In this document: piece by piece, positions 1 through 6,146 of the stretch | Numbering within the stretch: position 1 is the stretch's first letter | Layout: each line of letters opens with the position of its first letter | DNA from: Bryobacteraceae bacterium | Lineage (GTDB): Bacteria; Acidobacteriota; Terriglobia; Bryobacterales; Bryobacteraceae | Length of the DNA: 6,311 bases | Direction of reading: 5' to 3' | NCBI GenBank assembly: GCA_030036985.1 | Contig: JASHSD010000100.1 | Span: 1 to 6,311, forward strand | Made by a program: the position numbers and the translations under genes | Notes under the pieces: generated by a model | Database searches by the model: none | What the model saw: the letters and a program-made list of their open reading frames with translations, nothing else | Told to the model about the DNA's origin: nothing

Positions 1-9
1 CGTTTTCAC

Positions 10-54
10 GCTCCAGTTGCTCCAGTTGCTCCGGTTGCTCCAGTTGCTCCGGTT
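10..54. repeat. Five tandem 9-bp repeats (GCTCCAGTT / GCTCCGGTT)
   Basis: Five perfect-length 9-bp units lie head to tail and differ only by A or G at the sixth base. The unit length is a multiple of three. Read on the plus strand in the frame open from position 1 to a TGA at 241-243, it gives (Ala-Pro-Val)x5, and the A/G differences are silent. Read on the minus strand in the frame of the nuclease remnant, past its final TGA, it gives a Glu/Gln-rich PEQ/LEQ repeat, and the same differences change Pro to Leu. The silent pattern mildly favours a plus-strand gene end entering from the left. The window edge prevents a decision. Confidence 0.85.
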
Positions 55-118
55 TTAACGGATCTTCCTCGCGAGACTGGCGATGCGATGCCCTCAAACA
101 TATACACTGCCAAGTTTT

Positions 119-988
119 TCAAGCAATATCCAGGTCCAAGCCTAAGATTATTAAAGATTTCCGCCACGCGACTTTTACAGGACCTGAACTGTTACCCCGG
201 ACAAGTGCCTGAAGGTGCTGAAACTTCTCGTTGGCTGTCCTGACCTCGCCCTTACAGGTCCATTCCATGTACGTTTTTTGGATGCTCGCGACGGAGTCTT
301 CGATGATGCCGACACGCGCCTGCTGGACGCCGCCAGCCGCCAGCTTCTGTCGGATCACGTCCATTCCGGGTGGCAGCAATTCCGCAGGCACGAGTCCACT
401 CGTCACGAGTAGATTGCTGGCAGATTCCGACAGAGACTGATCGATGACGTTTTCGATATCGGCCGGAAGTATCTTCTGTCCAGCTAGGAGGAGGTTCTCA
501 CGGACGTCTTCGATGTTCGTGCCGGGTATGTAAAGGTCGAGGACGTTACCTCCCAGATGTTGCGAAGATGCAATAAGGGTTCGATGAATCAGATTGTCCG
601 CAATCCGGTAGACGGTTTTCAGCGTGCACGACGATGCCAAGTCACGCGTTTGACCGATTGCATCGACCAAATCACGGTAGGTGTGCCAGAAGGTCGCTCT
701 TATGGCCCGCCAGATTCAGCCTAAGTAGCGCCTAACTTGAACCCCAACGAATTTCCCGTCGTTGTTCTCAATGAGAACGTCCTCGTGATTTTCGCAATAG
801 ACTGCCTTGGGGCCACCGGTCGACGACAGCATACGGAGGCATTGGATCGCAGCGTAGGCGTGCTGGTAGCGAAAACGCAACTGCACGTCATCGCCAGTGT
901 CCGACGTGTCGAGCGTGTTTCCGGGAGTTTTCTCCGGAACAGGGATCGTTGGCGAACCTTCGTCAGGGCTGGGCTGATCGTCGATCAT
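119..988 (-). pseudogene. Decayed DUF4297/Cap4-like dsDNA nuclease gene
   Basis: Two minus-strand open segments lie in the same frame: 988-716 (90 codons from ATG) and 713-119. They are separated by a single TGA at 714-716. Residues 38-90 read like the start of the DUF4297 dsDNA-nuclease domain found in Cap4-type anti-phage effectors: RFRYQHAYAAIQCLRML, then YCENHEDVL, then NDGKF and QVR. This restriction-endonuclease-like fold normally carries an acidic residue, a second acidic residue and QxK. Here the acids are present (E66, E69, D70) but the lysine is arginine (R86). After QVR the homology-like sequence stops at once, and the next segment resumes in a helical C-terminal region (RATFWHTYRDLVDAIGQ...). 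The roughly 100 residues expected after QVK therefore seem deleted. A second in-frame TGA at 119-121 ends the reading frame. No Shine-Dalgarno is seen before the ATG. Family assignment is from recalled motifs, and loss of function is inferred from the stop, the deletion and the K-to-R change. Confidence 0.65.
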
Positions 989-1269
989 GTATTAACGAAT
1001 ACACATCGATCTATCAGCAGTCCAGCGGTCGAAATGGAAGCCTTGTGCAACCCAAGCATGCAGTCCCTCTCTGGAGGGCGCTATGCCGGAATGTCCTTTG
1101 GTCCGCCGAAAATGTGCTCAAGGCGAGTGCAAACCTTCAGAATCGGGTAGCCGCCCCCAAGTGTCTCAAAGCCGGAAACTGGCGGAGTATCTGCTCTCAC
1201 AAGCAACCAAACGGTGTCAGACGTTGGTGTCAGACAAATTCGCGAACTCCGCTAACTGATTGAAAATAT
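989..1269. other. Intergenic stretch between nuclease remnant and tRNA-Lys
   Basis: I see no credible gene in these roughly 280 bases on either strand. The open frames crossing it are short and have unlikely composition. It contains the duplicated 10-mer at 1213-1235 and would hold any promoter of the nuclease remnant. It is also the 3' flank of tRNA-Lys, the usual side on which elements integrate, but I see no copy of the tRNA 3' end inside it. Confidence 0.5.
1213..1235. repeat. Duplicated 10-mer GGTGTCAGAC
   Basis: The 10-mer occurs exactly at 1213-1222 and again at 1226-1235, separated by GTT. The GTGTCAGAC core resembles half of a GGTGTCTGACACC-type palindrome of the kind seen in dispersed bacterial repeats. 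Here both copies point the same way, so no hairpin forms. It lies 35 bp beyond the tRNA-Lys 3' end. It could be a protein-binding site, a repeat remnant or chance. Confidence 0.5.
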
Positions 1270-1345
1270 TGGTGAGCCGGGCGGGGATCGAACCCGCGAC
1301 CACCGCATTAAAAGTGCGATGCTCTACCAACTGAGCTACCGGCTC
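1270..1345 (-). tRNA. tRNA-Lys (anticodon TTT), CCA encoded
   Basis: The reverse strand folds as a complete 76-nt cloverleaf. The acceptor stem is GAGCCGG with CCGGCTC, and the D arm is GCTC/GAGC around AGTTGGTA. The anticodon stem TCGCA/TGCGG contains one T-G pair and carries loop CTTTTAA. The variable loop is TGGTC, and the T arm is GCGGG/CCCGC around TTCGATC. Discriminator A (1273) is followed by a genome-encoded CCA (1272-1270). The anticodon TTT, at plus positions 1312-1310, reads AAA/AAG lysine codons. No base suggests decay. tRNA genes are common integration targets, and a decayed defence gene lies on the 3' side of this one. Confidence 0.97.
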
Positions 1346-1492
1346 AATAGCGATTGAAAAAATACCTAAGCGGCGTGGCGTCTTTACTTTCCAACTTAAC
1401 ATAGGGAGCGCCCCGCAACCCGGGTTCGCGATTGACCGGCAGTTCGCGTCGCTTCGATCAGGACCAGTGAGTTTCGATCCCCGCACGTCGGT

Positions 1493-1529
1493 AAAAAAAA
1501 GGCCCCGCCGCACGGTACGCGACGAGGCC
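1493..1529 (-). terminator. Rho-independent terminator of the two-gene operon
   Basis: On the minus strand a 12-bp stem is formed by GGCCTCGTCGCG and its partner, with some G-T pairs, closing a loop of about five bases. It is followed directly by eight T residues (plus 1500-1493). It begins about 48 bases after the stop codon of the 320-aa gene, the right place to end the operon, and insulates the tRNA-Lys gene beyond it. Confidence 0.9.
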
Positions 1530-1577
1530 GCGAATGCACGAACCTGGCTGACGTGGTCCGCGCACCGTAATCGCCGG

Positions 1578-2540
1578 TTATTGTGCCGGCGTAAGGTAAA
1601 TCGTGTACCCTCCAACCACGGTGTCTCCGACGCGCTGGAAGATCCGCAGGGGGTAAATTTCTCCCGGACGGGCATTGGGGGGGAGCTTTCCCGTGACCTC
1701 GACAGTACGAATCTCACCCGGTTCGAACACCCTGGTTATACTCGCCAGCGGCGTGCCCAGGCGATGCGCCCCTTCGGCGGGCCGGGAGAGCAAACGATTC
1801 GCGGATTTCGAGGCGTGCCCGACGTGCCTCGTGGCCTTCGCGGCCACCTGCAGATTCGGAACCACCTCGCCATGTCCCGGCGTATACGGGGCAGCTTCGA
1901 GGCGCGCGTTCAGAGCGTGTGACATCACGCCGCGAGTTGCCTCGATGGCGATTTCCTGCGGGTGCTGTGAAAAGTTGAAGGCGTCGAGCTGGAAATGCAT
2001 CGACTGCCCGGCGGGCAGTGTGACGAGAGATTCGTTTTTCTGGCCGACATGCCGATCGTAGACGGGCTGCATCGGATCGGTGAGCGGATCGAAGACGGGC
2101 AGAAACGCTTCGATCAGCAGGCATTCATGCCCGCCGTTCTGCTCCACCGGCGTCCAATCCGTCGGACACGGAAACGGGATCATATTCATGCTGGGGATGG
2201 TCAGACCGGTGGCCGTCCCGATCAGGTTGGCCGTAGCCTCGGTGATCGCGAGGGACGGGTTCGCCCACCAGTACTTGATGATCGCGCCCACGGCAGTCTC
2301 GGCGCCCAGGTTGGTGACCTGCCCGTACACCTGAGTGGGTTCGCCAACCACCGGTTGATTCTTGCCCAGAGAGCCTTCGCTCCAGACGTCGGGCGATTCC
2401 CAGAATACGGTCCCCGGCGCCAAGGGCCGGGCTCCCGAGTCTCCTGGGAACTCATAGTGAACCAACAGCCACGGGGTGTATCCGGGACCTCCTTTGCCGG
2501 GGTCGTTGTCCCCGGTGTTGTTGCCTTTTACTGGACTCAT
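1578..2540 (-). CDS. Ig/CARDB-like beta-rich protein of unknown function
   Basis: This is a 320-residue protein starting at ATG 2540, chosen because AGGAGG lies eight bases upstream. I do not recognise a named family. Residues 1-25 are Gly/Asn/Pro-rich and do not form a signal peptide. Residues 45-150 look like an Ig-type CARDB domain: SPDVW, then GEPTQVYGQVTNLG, then IIKYWWANPS, and near its end GGHECLLIEAFLP. Two cysteines (C125, C140) could form a disulfide. Residues 215-262 are basic and His/Ala-rich. Residues 270-320 resemble a second beta module (FEPGEIRTVEVTGKLPP...YPLRIFQRVG). It is the second gene of an operon, 45 bp after the phospholipase-like gene, with a terminator behind it. The composition suggests a binding or structural partner of the upstream protein rather than an enzyme. 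The reading frame is certain; the function is inferred only from fold-like features. Confidence 0.88.
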   Translation of the reverse strand: MSPVKGNNTGDNDPGKGGPGYTPWLLVHYEFPGDSGARPLAPGTVFWESPDVWSEGSLGKNQPVVGEPTQVYGQVTNLGAETAVGAIIKYWWANPSLAITEATANLIGTATGLTIPSMNMIPFPCPTDWTPVEQNGGHECLLIEAFLPVFDPLTDPMQPVYDRHVGQKNESLVTLPAGQSMHFQLDAFNFSQHPQEIAIEATRGVMSHALNARLEAAPYTPGHGEVVPNLQVAAKATRHVGHASKSANRLLSRPAEGAHRLGTPLASITRVFEPGEIRTVEVTGKLPPNARPGEIYPLRIFQRVGDTVVGGYTIYLTPAQ

Positions 2541-2548
2541 GTTCGTTT

Positions 2549-2554
2549 CCTCCT
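2549..2554 (-). promoter_or_regulatory. Perfect Shine-Dalgarno AGGAGG for the 320-aa gene
   Basis: AGGAGG on the minus strand stands eight bases before ATG 2540. It fixes this start and shows that the downstream gene is translated independently rather than only by coupling across the 45-bp gap. Confidence 0.85.
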
Positions 2555-2585
2555 GATTCGTTTCTCTTCTCTTGTTCGGGAACTC

Positions 2586-4688
2586 TTACTCGGGAACGAC
2601 GACGACCGTGCCGCTTGATGGATAATTTCCGGGATGGAGGTGCACGGGAATCCCCGGGGCTTGAGGATTCCAGTTCAGCCAGCCGTAACCTCGATCTCCG
2701 TCCAGGTTGTAATCGGGGAGCTTCCCGGGGGTTTGCGCCAGCAGAAGCAGCGCGTTCGAAAGGGAATCGCCGAAATACTCGTTATCGGACGGGAACGTGG
2801 GCAGCGTGAAGATCCCCTGGCCGACCGCGGGAGATTGATCCACGACGAGATCCGGATACAACGATGCCGGCACGAAGTCGGCGGATGGATTGACCGTTTT
2901 GGTCGGCGGAAACTCGGAAACCGGCGGCTGCTCGATCTGGGTGTTGTCGCCGCCCAGAACGCCGGGGTACCACGAGTAGAAGGCATCGGCGCCAAGGGTC
3001 GATCCCGCCACGGGCGGAGTCTGGTCCATTTGCGCGGGATAGTCGGAGGCGTCGGTTTCCCGGTGGGACAGGCGTGTGAGCGGGTGATTATCCGGTTCGC
3101 CGACTCCGGCATTCTTGAAGACCACCCCGAGCATGGCCGGAGTCACAGGCTCCCAGGAACCGCTCGAATTGCCTCCGAGCATGCTGGGCATCGGATACCC
3201 AACCCCGCCGAGGGCCAGACTCGTGAAGAGGGCCTGCTGGATGTTGGTGAGAGTCATCGTCAGCCAGAACACATCGTTCTGGACAGCGGCCCAGTCGATG
3301 CCGTGGCCCGAGTCGAACTCCGCGATGGCGCCGGCAAGCGCGGCCGATCCGCCCGCCAGATCTGCGGCGGCGAACGCCAGCGCCGAGAGGATCGCCAGCA
3401 GGACGCCGCAAACGGTCGCTCCCGTGGAAGGCCCTCCCTGAACCGGGGGCGGTGGAGTGCCTCCGCTCGTGTTCACCCACGAGGGCGGATTCTCAGCCCC
3501 GCCCGGGGGCGGAGCCGGCAGCGGCGGGGGAGTGGTGAATCCCGACGTCATCACCCACACGACGCCGTAGAGACCGACCAGCGCTTTCGCGATCGGGTCG
3601 TTAATGAAATCCGGCGGCCGCAACAGTGGATACGTCGACGTAATGGCGGAATGAACGTAGTTGAGAACGCCCGTTGCGTTCGCATTGAAGGTCAGGAAGG
3701 CATCGCCGGCGTCCAGACCGACACCGACTCGCCGGACAGCTTCGGGAATCAGGTCCGCGTTGGCCGGCGCGAAACCAGCGACGTCGAAATTGGCCTGAAG
3801 ATTGGACTGCGTGATGTCAGGCCAGTTCGGATAGGTTGGCGTCGGCGTATCCCCCGACATGGAGGCCTGTGGATTCATTCCGATGGGCGGCTCATAGCGT
3901 CCGAACGTCCAGGAATCGACAAAATTGGCCACGAAGCGGTTGCGCCACCAATGCGTCCGATAAGGGCCGCCCACGACGGTGTTGATGAAAGGCTCGCCGC
4001 ACACCGCCCCGGCCATGTGGCATAGATATCCGTAGGCGTAGGTCTTCTGATCCGCCGTGGTTGCGGAACTGAACAGAGTCTGCGCCAGCTTGTTCGTATG
4101 ATGCCAGCGCAGAAACTCAGCGGGCCGGCCGGTCGTCGGGTCCCAAGGCTTGGCTGTCGGGCTGGATGAAGGAGCCTCGATCGGAGGGGCGAATTCGAGG
4201 AGCAGCGGAATCATCTGGATCATCGTACTGATGACCGGGGGAAGCTTACCCAGAGCCTTGGCGTCCGTGTCAATGACCGCTATGCCGCCGAGGGCCTGGA
4301 GCTTGCCGTTATTCTGCGCAGCCGCGATCGGGGCGAGCTCGGCGAGGATTTTGGCTTCATTATGGAAGTGAGGCCAGAAAGGTTCCACGATTTCCTGGCA
4401 CACCAGGGAATAAATTGCCATCATGGGAACCTTCTGGAGTTCGGGGCCCAATACCGGATCGCTGACGATGGACGCGATAGTGGGCGCGCCGCCCGTCGCC
4501 AGCGCGGTCTTGAAGCTCTTATCCAGGGCCTTTGCCAGCGCGGTAGAGACCGGGATGTATTGATAAAGATCGGGGCCGATAGCTCCCAGTTCGGCGAACT
4601 TCGGGTCGCCTCCGGCGGGCAGTGGCAGGGCGGAAGAACTCTTCCGTACAAGTGAGAGGACTTCATGGTGAAATGCAACGTTTGGCAT
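2586..4688 (-). CDS. Zinc-dependent phospholipase C-like protein, 700 aa
   Basis: ATG 4688 is supported by AGGAG six bases upstream. Residues 1-45 (VAFHHEVLSLV, then ELGAIGPDLYQY) and 195-262 (RWHHTNK, AYGYLCHMAGAVCGEPF, VVGGPYRTHWWRNRFVANFVDSW) resemble the zinc-dependent phospholipase C family, in which His and Asp side chains bind metals. H7/H8, D40, H196/H197, H224 and H246 are candidate ligands. The HxxxD motif typical of the family is HMAGA here (D to A at 228), and a downstream His is not in the usual place (E232/F234). Metal binding may therefore be altered. Residues 386-420 are a Pro/Gly-rich linker. Residues 424-455 are hydrophobic (CGVLLAILSALAFAAA) and could be a membrane segment. 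The last 240 residues match nothing I know. No N-terminal signal peptide is seen. It is the first gene of a two-gene operon. The frame is certain, the family is likely, and the activity is uncertain. Confidence 0.85.
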   Translation of the reverse strand: MPNVAFHHEVLSLVRKSSSALPLPAGGDPKFAELGAIGPDLYQYIPVSTALAKALDKSFKTALATGGAPTIASIVSDPVLGPELQKVPMMAIYSLVCQEIVEPFWPHFHNEAKILAELAPIAAAQNNGKLQALGGIAVIDTDAKALGKLPPVISTMIQMIPLLLEFAPPIEAPSSSPTAKPWDPTTGRPAEFLRWHHTNKLAQTLFSSATTADQKTYAYGYLCHMAGAVCGEPFINTVVGGPYRTHWWRNRFVANFVDSWTFGRYEPPIGMNPQASMSGDTPTPTYPNWPDITQSNLQANFDVAGFAPANADLIPEAVRRVGVGLDAGDAFLTFNANATGVLNYVHSAITSTYPLLRPPDFINDPIAKALVGLYGVVWVMTSGFTTPPPLPAPPPGGAENPPSWVNTSGGTPPPPVQGGPSTGATVCGVLLAILSALAFAAADLAGGSAALAGAIAEFDSGHGIDWAAVQNDVFWLTMTLTNIQQALFTSLALGGVGYPMPSMLGGNSSGSWEPVTPAMLGVVFKNAGVGEPDNHPLTRLSHRETDASDYPAQMDQTPPVAGSTLGADAFYSWYPGVLGGDNTQIEQPPVSEFPPTKTVNPSADFVPASLYPDLVVDQSPAVGQGIFTLPTFPSDNEYFGDSLSNALLLLAQTPGKLPDYNLDGDRGYGWLNWNPQAPGIPVHLHPGNYPSSGTVVVVPE

Positions 4689-4694
4689 CGGGTT

Positions 4695-4699
4695 CTCCT
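4695..4699 (-). promoter_or_regulatory. Shine-Dalgarno AGGAG for the phospholipase-like gene
   Basis: AGGAG on the minus strand lies six bases before ATG 4688. It decides this start in preference to any alternative in the upstream 120 bases. Confidence 0.75.
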
Positions 4700-4770
4700 G
4701 ACGAACTTTCTTTCCGCAAACGCGCCGCGGTGCGGGCCGGTTTTGCGTTGGCGCAAGTAGTAATGTGAGT

Positions 4771-4803
4771 CGCCGGCGAGAACCGTTTCATGCGCAGCCG
4801 GCG
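4771..4803. promoter_or_regulatory. Inverted repeat in the operon's upstream region
   Basis: CGCCGGC (4771-4777) and GCCGGCG (4797-4803) form a perfect 7-bp inverted repeat around 19 bases. It lies about 85-115 bp upstream of the phospholipase-like start, between that gene and the tRNA fragment. It could be a leader hairpin or operator. There is no T-run, so it is not a classical terminator. A nearby shorter hairpin, TTGCG-TTGG-CGCAA, occurs at 4743-4756. I could not pick a convincing -10/-35 pair. Confidence 0.35.
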
Positions 4804-4809
4804 AATTGT

Positions 4810-4846
4810 GCAAGGGGTTCCGGGTTCAAATCCGGCGGCCCGACCA
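4810..4846 (+). repeat. tRNA 3'-end fragment (probable tRNA-Pro), att-site scar
   Basis: The plus strand shows the 3' third of a tRNA: a variable-region-like AGGGG, then the T arm CCGGG-TTCAAAT-CCGG, acceptor strand CGGCCCG, A73 and CCA ending at 4846. If one C is restored in the 3' T-stem strand (CCGG to CCCGG), the T stem pairs perfectly and the acceptor numbering falls into place. An acceptor 3' strand ending in G72, implying C1, followed by A73-CCA is characteristic of bacterial tRNA-Pro. Upstream of about 4810 no D arm, anticodon arm or 5' acceptor half is present, so this is a fragment and not a gene. Such fragments typically mark the far end of an element that integrated into a tRNA 3' end. 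No integrase is in the window. Confidence 0.7.
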
Positions 4847-5304
4847 AATTCCTCAGGATTTACAGACGTGGAATCTCCCAAACCGCGATCATGGAGTCCA
4901 ACCGGAGTCCGTTTCGGGACGCCGTAGAGGCGCTTGCTCTCTTCTATCCCTTGCTCCTGGCTTCCCGACCTCGTAACCTTATTTGCCAATGCCCGTAAGA
5001 GAGCGCAAGCTTTCGCTGCTGCTGACGAAAGGGCGGTTTGCGCTGCAAGCTGCTGCGCTAATCGCGATCGGCGGGTCATTGCCGCCATAGTGGGCCGTAT
5101 ATGGGCAGACATATGCGGTGTTCAAGGCAACGCCGGCGGTCGTCCGTGGAGAGGCTCGTCGCCAATGCGGCACTATGGCGAGCATTATGCGGACTCCGCA
5201 GCGGATTACTTTCCGGGCGTCTTGGTGGGAGACATCATGGCGTTTGCGTAAGATTTGCCGATAGGCCGGATCGAGCGGCGGCCCCAATGGATGTATGACG
5301 ATTG
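4847..5304. other. No confident gene (gap after the tRNA scar)
   Basis: Several frames stay open for 65-105 codons here on both strands. None has a ribosome binding site, recognisable motif or natural-looking composition, and they shadow one another. A 10-bp inverted pair CGCCATAGTG/CACTATGGCG lies at 5083-5092 and 5171-5180. The stretch may be decayed coding DNA. Confidence 0.45.
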
Positions 5305-5490
5305 CTATGACGTCGAGGTGACGACGGCGGCTCCCGCCGGCCGTTTCTTGAGGAGCGTTTTGGCCTCATCGCTCATGGAATTTCGTACCAAAGCCCAGTC
5401 TATTTCCTGCTTCGTGGCCCAAGAGTGAATCTCATGGAGTCGGCCGATGCCAATGCCGTGGATATTCCGGAGTTCCGCCCAGAAACGCAC
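5305..5490 (-). CDS. Doubtful 61-codon ORF, possible gene remnant
   Basis: A GTG at 5490 opens 61 codons ending at 5305. The stretch GIGIGRLHEIHSWATKQ...ALV looks more protein-like than other frames here. It vaguely recalls the helix-strand part of a STAS (anti-sigma antagonist) domain, but without the DSSG motif that carries the phosphorylated Ser. A TAA lies eight codons upstream of the GTG and no clear Shine-Dalgarno is present. If real, it is more likely the 3' remnant of a longer gene than an independent small gene. It ends about 90 bases after the quinoprotein remnant on the same strand. Confidence 0.25.
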   Translation of the reverse strand: MRFWAELRNIHGIGIGRLHEIHSWATKQEIDWALVRNSMSDEAKTLLKKRPAGAAVVTSTS

Positions 5491-5578
5491 CGCCTGGCCG
5501 TTTACGGGTATTTATCGATGAATGATCCTGCAGTTTGCGACCATACGGCGGACTCGCTCGATCAGCGCCCAGCGGCGA

Positions 5579-6146
5579 TCACGGCAATTCAAACACCCAC
5601 ACCGCCGGAGCACGGTCGAGGTTCTGAATTTCCGGCGTCAGTGCTGCAAATCCCGTCGCCTGTGCCCCGCCGTTGCCCACGCCGATCGCGATATACTGCT
5701 TGCCGTTCACCGCGTACGAAATCGGCGCGTTGCTCGGCACGTCACTCAAGCGCGTCTCCCACAGCAGTTTGCCGGTCTGATCGTCGTAAGCGCGAAAGAA
5801 CCGGTCGATCGAGCCGTTGAAGATCACCCCGCCGGCCGTATCCAGCGCGCCGCTCGACACCGGCGCACGATGGCGTTCGGTCCACACCACCTCGCGCGTC
5901 GCCATGTTGATGGCTTCCACCCGACCGTACTTGCCGTCCGAATCCGGACGAGACCGCGTGGCCGGACGAACGCCCGTCGACAAGAGCGCGCGGCCGCCGC
6001 CCGTTACCGGGACCAGATCCCATACAGGCCTCAACCAACGGTACATACAGAATCTTCTTTTCGGGATTGTATGAAGCGGGAAGCCGGCTCTTGGCGCCGT
6101 CCGCATGCGGGCACACTACCGGGGCTGTCCCTGCGATGATGTAACC
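5579..6146 (-). pseudogene. Truncated, frameshifted PQQ-dependent quinoprotein dehydrogenase
   Basis: The minus strand encodes the C-terminal blades of a PQQ-binding eight-bladed beta-propeller enzyme. These periplasmic quinoproteins oxidise alcohols or sugars. The first part reads TAPVVCPHADGAKS...YNPEKKILYVPLVEACM in one frame. Continuing in that frame gives Arg/Gly-rich nonsense. Dropping one base at the CCC run 6019-6021 gives the sensible continuation DLVPVTGGGRALLSTG and then GRVEAINMATREVVW, GGVIFNGSIDRFFRAYDDQTGKLLW, SNAPISYAVNGKQYIAIGVGNGG and the terminal VWVFELP with stop at 5579. The catalytic N-terminal blades and signal peptide are absent. The upstream end runs into the IS630-like element at about 6146, so insertion probably cut the gene. 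The exact 5' limit is uncertain. Confidence 0.85.

Noticed and set aside
10..54. CRISPR array
   Set aside because: The units are 9 bp and contiguous, with no spacers.
10..118. Minus-strand frame with collagen-like Gly-Ala-Thr repeats
   Set aside because: It is only about 31 codons, stops just after the repeats and is simply a third reading of the 9-bp array.
119..716. UGA recoding (selenocysteine or reassigned code)
   Set aside because: The healthy operon ends normally with TAA. No SECIS-like hairpin was seen, and the residues flanking the first TGA do not fit the family, which points to decay.
1346..1440. Promoter of tRNA-Lys
   Set aside because: Candidate boxes such as TTGGAA and TATGTT are present, but no pair has 16-18 bp spacing, so I cannot place a promoter.
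1217..1717. 166-codon minus-strand open frame
   Set aside because: It runs straight through tRNA-Lys and the terminator, and its middle is the usual translated tRNA shadow (VAQLVEHRTFN...GSIPA).
1995..2618. 207-codon plus-strand open frame
   Set aside because: It overlaps both operon genes antisense, covers the conserved part of the 320-aa protein and has shadow-like composition.
2634..4025. 463-codon plus-strand open frame
   Set aside because: It is the complement of the 700-aa gene, is very Arg/Gly-rich and has no ribosome site, as expected for a shadow in GC-rich DNA.
4663..5112. 149-codon minus-strand open frame over the tRNA fragment
   Set aside because: The translation GFEPGTPCT is the antisense of the tRNA T arm. 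The frame also overlaps the start of the phospholipase-like gene.
4979..5287. 102-codon minus-strand open frame
   Set aside because: It has no ribosome site, domain or plausible composition, and competing frames on both strands are equally long.
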